From an uncultured Lachnospiraceae bacterium (GTDB lineage: Bacteria > Bacillota > Clostridia > Lachnospirales > Lachnospiraceae): 64,000 nt of DNA. Positions within the stretch are counted from its first letter, which is position 1, and every line of letters starts with the position of its first letter. The translations under genes were made by a program, and so were the position numbers. Shown here piece by piece: positions 52,435 to 62,222 of the stretch. The stretch spans positions 55,222 through 119,221 of the forward strand of contig CAJUPI010000004.1 of assembly GCA_910588125.1 (NCBI GenBank), written 5' to 3'. The notes under the pieces were generated by a model that had not been told where the DNA came from, did not search any database, and saw nothing but the letters and a program-made list of their open reading frames with translations.

Positions 52435-55400
52435 ATGAAAAAAATTAAGGAGACGGCAGCCCGCCCTTTTTCAACGGCGGTTCCAGGGCTTTACGATCCC
52501 AGGTTTGAGCATGATAATTGCGGAATCGGGGCGGTGGCCAACATTAAGGGGCTTAAGAGCCATAAGACCGTGGAGCAGGCGCTTCACATTGTGGAAAATT
52601 TAGAGCACCGCGCAGGCAAGGACGCGGAAGGAAAGACTGGCGATGGGGTCGGCATTTTGATGCAGATTTCCCATCGTTTTTTTAAGAAGGTGACAGCTCC
52701 CTTAGGTATCCGGTTGGGAGAGGAGCGAGAATATGGAGTGGGTATGTTCTTCTTCCCCCAGGATAAGCTGGCCAGGAGCCAGGCCAAGAAAATGTTGGAG
52801 ATTATTGTCAAGAAGGAAGGGCTTTGTTTCCTTGGATGGCGGGATTTACCCATCCATCCTGACCGCATCGGCGAGAAGGCGGTGGAGAAGATGCCCTATA
52901 TCGTACAGGGGTTTATCGGCAAGCCAGATCGGGTGGCAAAGGGACTGGACTTTGAGCGGAAGCTGTATGTGGCAAGAAGGGTATTTGAGCAGAGCAATGA
53001 TAACACCTATGTGGTGTCTTTAAGCAGCCGGACCATTGTCTATAAGGGCATGTTTCTGGTGGGGGAGCTGCGCCAGTTCTTTGACGATCTGCAGGATCCG
53101 GAATATGAGTCGGCTCTGGCAGTGGTTCATTCCCGGTTCAGCACCAACACCAATCCCAGCTGGATGCGGGCGCATCCCAACCGGATTATCGTCCACAACG
53201 GGGAGATCAACACGATCCGGGGCAATGTAGATAAGATGATGGCCAGAGAAGAGACCATGGAATCGGATTTCTTCAAATCGGAGATGCACAAGGTATTGCC
53301 GATTATCAATCAGGAGGGCTCCGACTCGGCCATGCTGGACAATGCATTGGAATTTATGATGATGAGCGGCATGGAGCTGCCACTGGCCGTGATGATTACC
53401 ATCCCGGCACCCTGGGCGCATGAGAAAAATATGCCCCGGGAGGTCATGGATTTTTATCAGTATTATGCCACCATGATGGAACCCTGGGACGGCCCGGCTT
53501 CCATTGTGTTCAGTGACGGGGATGTATTAGGGGCAGTGCTTGACCGCAACGGCCTGCGGCCTTCCCGCTACTATATCACGGATGACGGCCAGGTGATCCT
53601 GGCGTCTGAGGTGGGAGCCATTGACATCGAGCAGTCCCATGTGGTGAGAAAGGAGCGGCTCCGTCCAGGGAAGATGCTGCTGATTGACACGGTGAAGGGA
53701 GAGCTGGTCAGTGACGAGGACTTAAAGCAGCGTTATGCAGCCCGGCGTCCTTATGGTGAGTGGCTGGATAACAATCTGGTGGAATTAAAGTCCCTGCCCA
53801 TCCCCAACAAGGGGGTGCCGTTTATGGACAAGGAGACCCGGGCCCGGCTGCAAAAGACCTACGGCTATACTTATGAGCAGTACAAAACGATGATTTTACC
53901 CATGGCATTAAATGGGGCAGAGGCGGTGTCAGCGATGGGGGCGGACAGCCCTCTGGCAGTGCTGTCCAGGAAGCACCAGCCCTTGTTTAACTATTTCAAG
54001 CAGCTTTTTGCCCAGGTGACCAACCCGCCCATTGACGCGATCCGGGAGGAGATCGTCACCTCTACCACGGTATATGTGGGAGAGGAGGGAAATGTGCTGG
54101 AGGAGAAGCCGGAGAACTGTAAGATTTTAAAAGTAGATAATCCCATTCTCACCTGCACAGATCTCTTAAAAATCAAATATATGAAGCAGCCCGGTTTTAA
54201 AGTAGAGGTGATTCCTATTACTTATTATAAAAACACCTCTCTGGAAAAGGCTATCGATCGGCTGTTTCTCGAGGTGGACCGGGCGCACCGCGACGGGGTA
54301 AATATTATCATCCTCTCTGACCGGGATATTGATGAGAATCACGTACCCATTCCTTCTCTGCTGGCAGTGTCAGCCCTGCAGCAGCATCTGGTAAAGACCA
54401 AGAAACGGACTTCCATGGCGTTGATTTTGGAGAGCGGGGAGCCCAGGGAGGTGCACCATTTTGCCACTTTATTAGGGTATGGAGCCTGTGCGATCAATCC
54501 TTATCTGGCCCAGGAGTCGGTGCGGTATCTGATTGAGAGCGGGATGCTGGATAAGGATTACTATGCGGCAGTGGATGACTATAACTCAGCGGTACTTCAC
54601 GGGATTGTGAAGATTGCTTCTAAGATGGGCATTTCCACCATCCAATCCTACCAAGGGGCGCAGATTTTCGAGGCCATCGGCATTTCCAGGGAAGTGATTG
54701 ATAAATATTTTACCAATACGGTCAGCCGGGTGGGGGGCATCACCTTGGACGATATTGCCAACGATGTGGATGTGCTCCATTCTACGGCTTTTGATCCTCT
54801 GGGACTGGATGTGGATTTGACTCTGGAAAGCGTGGGCAGCCATAAGGAGCGCGCCGGGCAGGAGGAGCATCTGTATAATCCGCGGACGATACATCTTTTG
54901 CAGGAGGCGGCGAGAACGGGGAATTACGAGCTTTTCAAAGAGTACAGCCATGCCCTGAATGAAGAGGGACAGACGATCAACCTGCGGAGCTTGATGGATT
55001 TTCGGTATGACGAAAACGGCGGTATTCCCATCGAGGAAGTGGAGAGCGTGGAATCGATTGTAAAGCGGTTTAAGACAGGTGCCATGTCTTACGGTTCTAT
55101 TTCTCAGGAGGCCCATGAGACACTGGCCATTGCTATGAACCGGCTGGGGGGCAAGTCCAACACTGGCGAGGGAGGAGAGAGCCTGGAGCGGTTGACGCCA
55201 GGGCCGAAAAATAACAACCGCTGTTCCGCTATTAAGCAGGTGGCTTCCGGCCGGTTTGGGGTGACCTCCCGTTATTTGGTCAGTGCCCAGGAGATTCAGA
55301 TTAAGATGGCCCAGGGAGCGAAGCCCGGTGAAGGCGGCCAGCTTCCCGGCGGCAAGGTATATCCCTGGGTAGCCAAAACCCGTCATTCCACTACGGGCGT

Positions 55401-57003
55401 GGGGCTGATTTCCCCGCCGCCTCATCATGATATTTATTCCATTGAAGATTTGGCACAGTTGATTTATGATTTAAAAAATTCTAACACCCGGGCGCGGATT
55501 TCCGTAAAGCTGGTGAGTGAAGCCGGAGTGGGAACCGTGGCCGCCGGGGTAGCCAAGGCCGGCGCCCAGGTGATTCTGGTATCCTCCTTTGACGGCGGCA
55601 CCGGGGCGGCACCGAGAAATTCTATTTACAATGCGGGGCTGCCCTGGGAGCTGGGGGTGGCAGAGGCCCATCAGACTCTGATTATGAACGGTCTGCGGGA
55701 CAAAGTCATTCTGGAGACGGATGGCAAGCTGATGACCGGCCGTGATGTAGCAATCGCCTGCCTGCTGGGGGCAGAGGAATTCGGCTTTGCGACAGCCCCA
55801 TTAGTGACGATGGGCTGTGTGATGATGCGCGTCTGCAATCTGGACACCTGCCCGGTGGGGATTGCCACCCAGAATCCGGAGCTGCGCAAACGTTTCCGGG
55901 GCAAACCGGAGTATGTAGTGAATTTTATGAATTTTGTGGCGCAGGAGATGCGGGAAATCATGGCAAAGCTGGGAGTGCGGACGGTTGATGAGCTGGTGGG
56001 ACGGACGGAGCTTTTGAAGAAAAAGGAAGATATTCCTTATGAAAGAGCCAGAAAGGTAGATCTGTCCAATATTTTAGACAATCCCTACGAGGGAATCCGT
56101 TTTCGGGGATATTATGATAAGCAGGAATATGATTTTAAACTGGAACAGACCCTGGATGAACAAATTCTATTGAAAAAGCTGAAATCCGCCCTGGCAAATG
56201 GCCAGAAGAAGAGTGTACAGGTAGATGTGAGCAATGTAGACCGAACCTTGGGTACTATCTTTGGGTCGGAGATTACCAGGAGGTATCCGGATGGTTTGGC
56301 GGAGGACACGTTCATGGTAAGCTGCAGCGGCAGCGGAGGACAGAGCTTTGGCGCTTTCATTCCCAGAGGGTTGACTTTGGAGTTGGTGGGAGACAGCAAC
56401 GATTACTTTGGCAAGGGATTGTCAGGAGGCAAGCTGATTGTATATCCGCCCAAGGCCGTACCGTTTAAGGCAGAGGATAATATCATTATCGGAAACGTGG
56501 CGCTTTACGGTGCCACCAGCGGCAAAGCATTTATCAACGGCGTGGCCGGGGAGCGGTTTTGCGTCCGCAATTCCGGTGCCACAGCGGTGGTAGAAGGCGT
56601 GGGCGATCACGGCTGCGAGTATATGACCGGCGGACGGGTGGTGGTGCTGGGCACCACGGGCAAGAATTTCGCTGCCGGCATGAGCGGGGGCATTGCCTAT
56701 GTGCTGGACGAGAAGCGTGATTTATACCGCAGGCTCAACAAGGAGCTGGTTTCGATGGAGGAAGTAACTAACAAATATGACGTTCTGGAGCTGAAAGAGA
56801 TGATTCAGGAACATGTGGCTTATACCAATTCGCAGAAGGGGAAGGAAATCCTGGAGCACTTCGGGGAGTATCTGCCCAAGTTTAAAAAGATTCTGCCCCA
56901 CGATTACCGGCGCATGATGAATACGATTGTGCAGATGGAGGAAAAAGGACTAAGCAGCGAGCAGGCGCAGATAGAAGCATTTTATGCCAATATGAGAGGA
57001 TGA
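52435..57003 (+). CDS. gltB: Glutamate synthase large subunit
   Basis: 1522 residues, full length. The mature enzyme would start at Cys in HDNCGIGAV near 28, the nucleophile of the glutaminase domain (about 28-430). A central domain, the FMN/Fe-S synthase barrel (about 800-1200; GGKSNTGEGGES, GAKPGEGGQLPG, [3Fe-4S] Cys near CVMMRVCNLDTCPVG), and the C-terminal beta-helix (GGKLIVYPP, GGRVVVLG) follow. Transfers the amide of glutamine to 2-oxoglutarate with NADPH electrons from GltD. Its gltD partner is 107 bases downstream. Codon use is more GC-rich than the preceding operon. Confidence 0.97.
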   Translation: MKKIKETAARPFSTAVPGLYDPRFEHDNCGIGAVANIKGLKSHKTVEQALHIVENLEHRAGKDAEGKTGDGVGILMQISHRFFKKVTAPLGIRLGEEREYGVGMFFFPQDKLARSQAKKMLEIIVKKEGLCFLGWRDLPIHPDRIGEKAVEKMPYIVQGFIGKPDRVAKGLDFERKLYVARRVFEQSNDNTYVVSLSSRTIVYKGMFLVGELRQFFDDLQDPEYESALAVVHSRFSTNTNPSWMRAHPNRIIVHNGEINTIRGNVDKMMAREETMESDFFKSEMHKVLPIINQEGSDSAMLDNALEFMMMSGMELPLAVMITIPAPWAHEKNMPREVMDFYQYYATMMEPWDGPASIVFSDGDVLGAVLDRNGLRPSRYYITDDGQVILASEVGAIDIEQSHVVRKERLRPGKMLLIDTVKGELVSDEDLKQRYAARRPYGEWLDNNLVELKSLPIPNKGVPFMDKETRARLQKTYGYTYEQYKTMILPMALNGAEAVSAMGADSPLAVLSRKHQPLFNYFKQLFAQVTNPPIDAIREEIVTSTTVYVGEEGNVLEEKPENCKILKVDNPILTCTDLLKIKYMKQPGFKVEVIPITYYKNTSLEKAIDRLFLEVDRAHRDGVNIIILSDRDIDENHVPIPSLLAVSALQQHLVKTKKRTSMALILESGEPREVHHFATLLGYGACAINPYLAQESVRYLIESGMLDKDYYAAVDDYNSAVLHGIVKIASKMGISTIQSYQGAQIFEAIGISREVIDKYFTNTVSRVGGITLDDIANDVDVLHSTAFDPLGLDVDLTLESVGSHKERAGQEEHLYNPRTIHLLQEAARTGNYELFKEYSHALNEEGQTINLRSLMDFRYDENGGIPIEEVESVESIVKRFKTGAMSYGSISQEAHETLAIAMNRLGGKSNTGEGGESLERLTPGPKNNNRCSAIKQVASGRFGVTSRYLVSAQEIQIKMAQGAKPGEGGQLPGGKVYPWVAKTRHSTTGVGLISPPPHHDIYSIEDLAQLIYDLKNSNTRARISVKLVSEAGVGTVAAGVAKAGAQVILVSSFDGGTGAAPRNSIYNAGLPWELGVAEAHQTLIMNGLRDKVILETDGKLMTGRDVAIACLLGAEEFGFATAPLVTMGCVMMRVCNLDTCPVGIATQNPELRKRFRGKPEYVVNFMNFVAQEMREIMAKLGVRTVDELVGRTELLKKKEDIPYERARKVDLSNILDNPYEGIRFRGYYDKQEYDFKLEQTLDEQILLKKLKSALANGQKKSVQVDVSNVDRTLGTIFGSEITRRYPDGLAEDTFMVSCSGSGGQSFGAFIPRGLTLELVGDSNDYFGKGLSGGKLIVYPPKAVPFKAEDNIIIGNVALYGATSGKAFINGVAGERFCVRNSGATAVVEGVGDHGCEYMTGGRVVVLGTTGKNFAAGMSGGIAYVLDEKRDLYRRLNKELVSMEEVTNKYDVLELKEMIQEHVAYTNSQKGKEILEHFGEYLPKFKKILPHDYRRMMNTIVQMEEKGLSSEQAQIEAFYANMRG

Positions 57004-57110
57004 ACGCTTGTGAAATGGAGCTTCACAATTAAAATGCGTTTATTTGAGCTGGCAGGCGCCGCCAGGCGATGCCTGCCGCTACCGAGTTGACAGGAAAAAG
57101 GAGAGAAAAC

Positions 57111-58598
57111 ATGGGAAAGCCAACAGGATTTTTGGATTACGAAAGAAAAGGCAGCCAGGCGGAGGCCCCTCTGCAGAGAATCCGGCATTTTAACGAATTC
57201 CATACTCCTCTGAGCGAAGAGCAGCAGAAGGAGCAGGGAGCCCGGTGCATGGAATGCGGGGTGCCTTTCTGCCAGTCAGGTATGATACTAAACGGCATGG
57301 TTTCCGGGTGTCCCCTGAACAACCTGGTGCCAGAATGGAATGACCTGGTATATAACGGCAATTGGGCACAGGCGTACAATCGCCTGAAAAAGACCAACAG
57401 CTTTCCGGAATTCACCAGCCGGGTCTGTCCGGCTCCCTGCGAGGCGGCCTGTACTTGCGGCCTTAACGGGGATTCGGTGAGTATCAAGGAAAATGAGCAT
57501 GCCATTATCGAGAAAGCTTATGAGACTGGCAAAGCAGGCGCCCGCCCGCCGAAGCTGCGGACAGACAAAAAGATAGCCGTGGTAGGTTCCGGACCCGCCG
57601 GTTTAGCCGCTGCTGATCAGCTCAACAAGCGGGGACATAATGTAACGGTATTTGAACGCGAGGACCGGGTGGGAGGACTTCTCATGTATGGGATTCCCAA
57701 TATGAAGCTGGAAAAGCATATCATTGACCGGAAGATTCAGATAATGAAGGAGGAGGGAGTTTCTTTTGTCACCGGCGCCGATGTCGGTCACAATTATAAA
57801 GTAAACCGTTTAAAACGCGATTTTGATTGTGTTATTTTAGCCTGCGGCGCTTCCGATCCCAGAGATATTCCGGTGCCCGGACGGGACGCAGAAGGGATCT
57901 ATTTTGCGGTGGATTTTCTGAAATCGACCACCAAAAGCTTATTAAATTCCGGCCTGGAGGATGGCAGCTATATCTCAGCAAAAGATAAGCACGTATTGGT
58001 AATCGGTGGCGGCGACACAGGGAACGACTGCGTAGGGACAGCTGTACGTCACGGCTGCGCTTCCGTGACACAGTTAGAGATGATGCCCAGGCTGCCAGAT
58101 GCCCGCGCCGAAAACAATACCTGGCCTGAGTGGCCGCGTGTCTGCAAGACCGACTATGGCCAGGAAGAAGCTAAAGCAGTATTTGGCCACGATCCAAGAA
58201 TGTACCAGACCACGGTAAAGGAATTTGTCAAAGACGAAAACGGAAAGGTGTGCAAGGCAATCCTTGTGAGCCTGATATCCCAAAAAGACCCGGAAACCGG
58301 CCGCATGACGATGGCGCCGGTGGAAGGAAGCGAGAAAGAGATTGCCGCTGATCTGGTTTTAATCGCCGCCGGATTTTCAGGCGCCCAGGCATATGTGGCA
58401 GATGCCTTTGGCGTAGAGCTAAACGAGCGCTCTAATGTAGCCACCGATGGCAAAAGATACGGGACAAATATCGAAAATATCTTTGCCGCCGGAGATATGA
58501 GACGAGGACAGTCACTGGTAGTATGGGCAATTCGGGAAGGGAGAGAGGTCGCCAAAGAGGTAGACAGGTGGCTGATGGGGTACACAAACCTGGCATAG
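57111..58598 (+). CDS. gltD: Glutamate synthase small subunit
   Basis: About 495 residues; start at 57111 after AAAGGAGAG. N-terminal Cys motifs for two [4Fe-4S] clusters (CMECGVPFCQSG, CPLNNLVPE, CPAPCEAACTCG), then Rossmann motifs VVGSGPAGLAAADQL near 162 and LVIGGGDTGNDCVG near 300 for FAD and NADPH. Passes electrons from NADPH to GltB. The same subunit type also serves other oxidoreductases, but the gltB neighbour fixes its role. Confidence 0.96.
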   Translation: MGKPTGFLDYERKGSQAEAPLQRIRHFNEFHTPLSEEQQKEQGARCMECGVPFCQSGMILNGMVSGCPLNNLVPEWNDLVYNGNWAQAYNRLKKTNSFPEFTSRVCPAPCEAACTCGLNGDSVSIKENEHAIIEKAYETGKAGARPPKLRTDKKIAVVGSGPAGLAAADQLNKRGHNVTVFEREDRVGGLLMYGIPNMKLEKHIIDRKIQIMKEEGVSFVTGADVGHNYKVNRLKRDFDCVILACGASDPRDIPVPGRDAEGIYFAVDFLKSTTKSLLNSGLEDGSYISAKDKHVLVIGGGDTGNDCVGTAVRHGCASVTQLEMMPRLPDARAENNTWPEWPRVCKTDYGQEEAKAVFGHDPRMYQTTVKEFVKDENGKVCKAILVSLISQKDPETGRMTMAPVEGSEKEIAADLVLIAAGFSGAQAYVADAFGVELNERSNVATDGKRYGTNIENIFAAGDMRRGQSLVVWAIREGREVAKEVDRWLMGYTNLA

Positions 58599-58607
58599 CA
58601 AGGGGCA

Positions 58608-58741
58608 CAATGGCATTGGGGTAAGTTGTCTTTCAAAGGTACGCCTTGGAGGAAGGAGTGAGAGCAGCGGCAGTCAGGCAGGATTTTTCCCGCTCCGTTT
58701 TCCCTGGCGTACCTTCTGAGAAAATTAACAAAATGACATTG
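58608..58741. repeat. Family 1 palindromic element, degenerate copy
   Basis: CAATGGCATT...AAGGTACGCCTTGG at left and CCCTGGCGTACCTTCTGAG followed by AATGACATTG at right. The central arms are short and no longer pair well. Lies 9 bases after gltD. Confidence 0.75.
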
Positions 58742-58824
58742 CTGTTTGATTCCTTTTTTATTACCAGGGGCCTGGCAGACGGAATCGGTGTTTTTGGCAG
58801 CAGAGAAGGGACGATATACCGGTT

Positions 58825-59523
58825 TTATGGTATGTGTTGCCGGACAGCCTGTAGCGGGTTTGTTTTCAGAATTGTAAAATGCTTTTGGTGAACCTCAATA
58901 ATCCCTTGTCTGAATAGCTTGCTTATTTCGACAGACAGGCCGCTTCGGTCCACTTCCAGATAATCCGCAAGCTCCTGCCGGCTGTAGGGGATCTCAAAGC
59001 TGCCGCTGTGGTTTTTTTCGGCCTGCAACAACAGATAAGCAATTAATTTTTCTCTTGTGGTACGCTTGGAAGTGACTTCAATTTTCTGGTGAAACAGGAG
59101 ATTTTTTTCTGCAACGACTTTGAGCAGATTATAAACGATCTGTTGATGAAAGGCGCAGGCATTGCTGCAGGAGCCGGTGATTTTCAGGCAGTCGATCAAC
59201 AGAATATCTGTTTGTTCCGTGGCAATCACACTGACAGGTATCGCCAAAACGCCTGCGCAGGCAAAGGATTCGCCGAATAGCTCGGATGGTCCGGCAGAGG
59301 CAACAATGCTTCTGTTTCCAAAGTAATCGTCACGCAGGATCTGAACCGACCCGGACAGCACGATCCCGATATATTTGGCAGGTGATCCTTCGGCGATAAT
59401 GGTTTCTTTTTTATGGTAACAAAGGATCTTTGCGCCGAGACAACTCAGCATGGCAGACAGATTTTGTACAGAAATATGATAAAACAACGGACTTTTTTGC
59501 AATACATCAAAATATTTTTCCAT
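58825..59523 (-). CDS. Crp/Fnr-family transcriptional regulator
   Basis: About 232 residues; start at 59523 after AGGAGC. Cyclic-nucleotide-binding-like barrel at about 10-125 (IIAEGSPAKYIGIVLSGSVQIL, GPSELFGESFACAG) and winged helix at about 150-225 (YSRQELADYLEVDRSGLSVEISKL). Cysteines are present but not in the Fnr N-terminal pattern. Divergent from the Fe-S protein gene, which it probably controls in response to redox or nitrosative signals. A palindrome lies in its leader. Confidence 0.9.
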   Translation of the reverse strand: MEKYFDVLQKSPLFYHISVQNLSAMLSCLGAKILCYHKKETIIAEGSPAKYIGIVLSGSVQILRDDYFGNRSIVASAGPSELFGESFACAGVLAIPVSVIATEQTDILLIDCLKITGSCSNACAFHQQIVYNLLKVVAEKNLLFHQKIEVTSKRTTREKLIAYLLLQAEKNHSGSFEIPYSRQELADYLEVDRSGLSVEISKLFRQGIIEVHQKHFTILKTNPLQAVRQHIP

Positions 59524-59535
59524 AAAATCAGCTCC

Positions 59536-59551
59536 TGTTGAAAATTCAACA
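59536..59551. promoter_or_regulatory. Palindrome in the leader of the Crp/Fnr gene
   Basis: TGTTGAAAATTCAACA: 7-bp arms around two bases, 12 bases from the regulator start and next to its ribosome site. A likely autoregulatory Crp/Fnr site. Confidence 0.6.
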
Positions 59552-59684
59552 TACATTTCTGTGTCATTGTATTATGATAATCACAGAAAGTCAAGGAAGG
59601 GAAGCAAGCCTGCCCTTATCTTTGATTTTGCTAAAGGGAAAGCAATATGACAGCTGTATTCAAAGTTGATATGGAGGAATTACG

Positions 59685-60380
59685 ATGATAAGGAAAATTA
59701 TTAAAATTAATGAGGAAAAATGCAATGGCTGTGGAGCTTGCGCTGCGGCTTGCCATGAGGGTGCCATCGAAATGGTGAACGGTAAGGCGCGGCTGACCCG
59801 GGAGGATTACTGTGATGGCCTGGGAGACTGTCTGCCAAGCTGTCCTACCGGAGCGATTACCTTTGAGGAGAGGGAAGCCCCTGCCTATGACGAAACGGCG
59901 GTTCTTGCCGCAAAGAGAAGGTCAGTTTCCGCCCCGGTTGCCGGTTGTCCCGGGGCGAGGGCTGGTGCAATCCGACGTGAGACAATTCCTGTTTCCGGCA
60001 AGTCTGCTGCTGTGGCCAGCCAGCTTACACAATGGCCGGTACAGATCAAGCTGGTTCCGGTAAATGCACCATATTTTAATGGAGCGAAGCTACTGATTGC
60101 CGCCGATTGCACGGCCTATGCTTATGGCAATTTCCATAATGATTTCATTAGGGGAAACATTACGCTCATCGGATGTCCTAAGCTGGATGAAGGGGACTAT
60201 GCAAAGAAGCTGACGGAGATTATCGCCGGAAACGACATCAAGGGCGTAACGATTGTCCGGATGGAGGTGCCATGCTGTGGAGGGATAGAAAATGCCGTGA
60301 AGCGCGCCTTGCAGGACAGCGGGAAGTTTATCCCGTGGAATGTGGTAACGATCTCTACCGATGGAAATATTCTGGATTGA
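59685..60380 (+). CDS. 4Fe-4S ferredoxin-like protein
   Basis: 231 residues, cytoplasmic. Two [4Fe-4S] motifs in the first 55 residues: CNGCGACAAACHEGA and CDGLGDCLPSCPTGA. The C-terminal domain (about 120-225) has conserved Cys residues (AADCTAYAYG, LIGCPKLDEGDY, VPCCGGIENAV) and occurs in clostridial iron-sulfur proteins often found with Crp/Fnr regulators. Likely an electron carrier for a reductase encoded elsewhere. Divergent from the regulator with 161 bases between. AGGAATTA precedes the start. Confidence 0.88.
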   Translation: MIRKIIKINEEKCNGCGACAAACHEGAIEMVNGKARLTREDYCDGLGDCLPSCPTGAITFEEREAPAYDETAVLAAKRRSVSAPVAGCPGARAGAIRRETIPVSGKSAAVASQLTQWPVQIKLVPVNAPYFNGAKLLIAADCTAYAYGNFHNDFIRGNITLIGCPKLDEGDYAKKLTEIIAGNDIKGVTIVRMEVPCCGGIENAVKRALQDSGKFIPWNVVTISTDGNILD

Positions 60381-60409
60381 AAACAGGGGTACAAGAAGTT
60401 GCATTGTTC

Positions 60410-61276
60410 TCATTTCACACAAGCGGCGCATCCAGCCGGTGTAGCAGCACATCCGCCCATAGCTGTCTCCTTAAACTCCGGCGCCAACCGCCGACCAACA
60501 TGGTACATGGCTGCTAACATTTCATCAAAGGGAATCAGTTGATTTACCCCGCTGAGGGCCAGCTCTGCTGCTGTCAGGGCATTGGCGACACCGGCCGCGT
60601 TCCGGTATTGGCAGGGGTATTCCACCAGCCCGCCTACCGGGTCACAGACCAGGCCCAAAAAGTTCATCAGTGCCGTAGATGCCGCGTCCAGGCATTGCGC
60701 TGGCGTGCCCCCCATCAGCTCCACGGCTCCCGAAGCGGCCATAGCAGATGCCACTCCCACTTCGGCCTGGCATCCGCCTACTGCCCCGGCCACCGTGGCA
60801 TTGCGCATGGCAAGATATCCTACGGCACTGGAATTGAACAGAGCGGCAAGCAACTCTTCATCCGAGGCGCCATGTTCATTTTGCAATGCCAGGAGGACTC
60901 CGGGAACCACTCCGGAAGAGCCGGCGGTGGGCGCCGCCACGATCAGCCCCATCGAACTGTTGACTTCCAACACACCCATGGCATAGGCAACCGCCCGGGA
61001 AAGCACGTTTCCGCAGATGGATTTTCCTTTCTGCCGGTGCTGTTCTACCAATTGTGCTTCTCCGCCCAGCAGTCCGCCCATCGAGCGGCGCGGATTGACA
61101 AGTGGTTCTGTGGATGCTTTTTTCATGATGGCAAGCGCCTTGCGCATCCGCTTTTCCAATTCCTCATCCGTCGTCTCTGCCAAATCACATTCCCGGCGTT
61201 TCATAATCTCTGAAATCGGGCAATTCTCCTTCCTGCAAAGGGCAAGGAGCTCCGCAGCATTTTTAAAATCCATCAC
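60410..61276 (-). CDS. sdaAA: L-serine dehydratase, alpha subunit
   Basis: 288 residues. Deaminates serine to pyruvate and ammonia using an oxygen-labile [4Fe-4S] cluster. Family motifs include AAPTAGSSGVVPGVLLAL near 112 and GGCQAEVGVASAMAASGA near 168, with cluster Cys in that region and in LVCDPVGGLVEYPC near 212. Overlaps the beta-subunit gene by 4 bases. The C-terminal tail GGCAATPAGC is common in clostridial enzymes. Confidence 0.96.
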   Translation of the reverse strand: MMDFKNAAELLALCRKENCPISEIMKRRECDLAETTDEELEKRMRKALAIMKKASTEPLVNPRRSMGGLLGGEAQLVEQHRQKGKSICGNVLSRAVAYAMGVLEVNSSMGLIVAAPTAGSSGVVPGVLLALQNEHGASDEELLAALFNSSAVGYLAMRNATVAGAVGGCQAEVGVASAMAASGAVELMGGTPAQCLDAASTALMNFLGLVCDPVGGLVEYPCQYRNAAGVANALTAAELALSGVNQLIPFDEMLAAMYHVGRRLAPEFKETAMGGCAATPAGCAACVK

Positions 61277-61953
61277 TGTCCCTCCTGAATCCGAATGACC
61301 ATCACTTGGTCAACATCTTGCTTTTCTCTGATTTTTTGTTGCACATCTTTTGACAATGTCCCGTCAAATTCTACGATACTATAGGCAGTGTCGCCTTTGG
61401 CCTCTCGAAACAGCCGCATAAAAGCGATATTTACCATGCCCTCGCTTAAGCATTTGGTAATATGGGCCGCCATGCCGATGCGATCCTTATGCACTACGAT
61501 CAAGGTATTATAGTCACCCGAAAAATCCACCGCAATCCCATTAATGCGGGAAATGCGAATCTTGCCGCCGCCAACGGATTCCCCTCGCAGAGAAAAAGCA
61601 TGTCCATGAATCCCGGTCAGATGGATATCTACGGTGTTAGGATGAATCTCTGTCTCGGTGTGATTGTAGGAAAAATGATAGGCGATGTTCTGCGCTTCTG
61701 CCAGCGAATAAGCATCAGGAATACGTTCGTCATCGGTGGAAAAGCCCATGATTCCGCCGAGAAGCGCCCGGTCGGTGCCATGCCCATGATAGGTTTTGGC
61801 AAAGGAGCCGTAAAGGGTGAACGCTACCTGGCGGACAGGCTCGCCCAGCATTTTTCGGGCAATCAGGGCGATGGAACAGGCACCTGCTGTATGTGAGCTG
61901 GAAGGGCCGACCATATTGGGTCCTAAAACATCGAATATACTGATAAATGACAT
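61273..61953 (-). CDS. sdaAB: L-serine dehydratase, beta subunit
   Basis: 226 residues. N-terminal serine dehydratase beta domain (ISIFDVLGPNMVGPSSSHTAG, then HGTDRALLGGIMG) and a C-terminal ACT domain (about 148-222, NTLIVVHKDRIGMAAHITKCL) that probably senses serine. First gene of the sdaAB-sdaAA operon. Confidence 0.96.
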   Translation of the reverse strand: MSFISIFDVLGPNMVGPSSSHTAGACSIALIARKMLGEPVRQVAFTLYGSFAKTYHGHGTDRALLGGIMGFSTDDERIPDAYSLAEAQNIAYHFSYNHTETEIHPNTVDIHLTGIHGHAFSLRGESVGGGKIRISRINGIAVDFSGDYNTLIVVHKDRIGMAAHITKCLSEGMVNIAFMRLFREAKGDTAYSIVEFDGTLSKDVQQKIREKQDVDQVMVIRIQEGQ

Positions 61954-62000
61954 GAAAAATTCCTTCTTTCTTCTATAATAGTAAAGGAGGCTAAATGTGT

Positions 62001-62012
62001 ATACAATTGTAT
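62001..62012. promoter_or_regulatory. Palindrome upstream of the serine dehydratase operon
   Basis: ATACAATTGTAT, a perfect 12-bp palindrome inside TGTATACAATTGTATTTGG, resembling GntR-type sites. 48 bases upstream of sdaAB. Owner unknown. Confidence 0.4.
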
Positions 62013-62222
62013 TTGGCTATTACCCATCATTATATAGTATGGCCCTGCAATGTCAAGCGATCCTTTACCTCCTTACGGATAAAAGAGAATTCTGTAGAAT
62101 TGTTGTTTACCCCTTGCCTTTTTGGGAATTCTATCGTACTATAATTAGGGAAAAGGTATAATATCCCAGGAAAAAGAACTTTTGAAATCGAGAACTTAAT
62201 GGAGACGGAGGAGGATTATGTA

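Noticed and set aside
58646..58891. 81-codon frame after gltD
   Set aside because: Its first half is translated repeat element and the second half lies over the Crp/Fnr gene end; no ribosome site.
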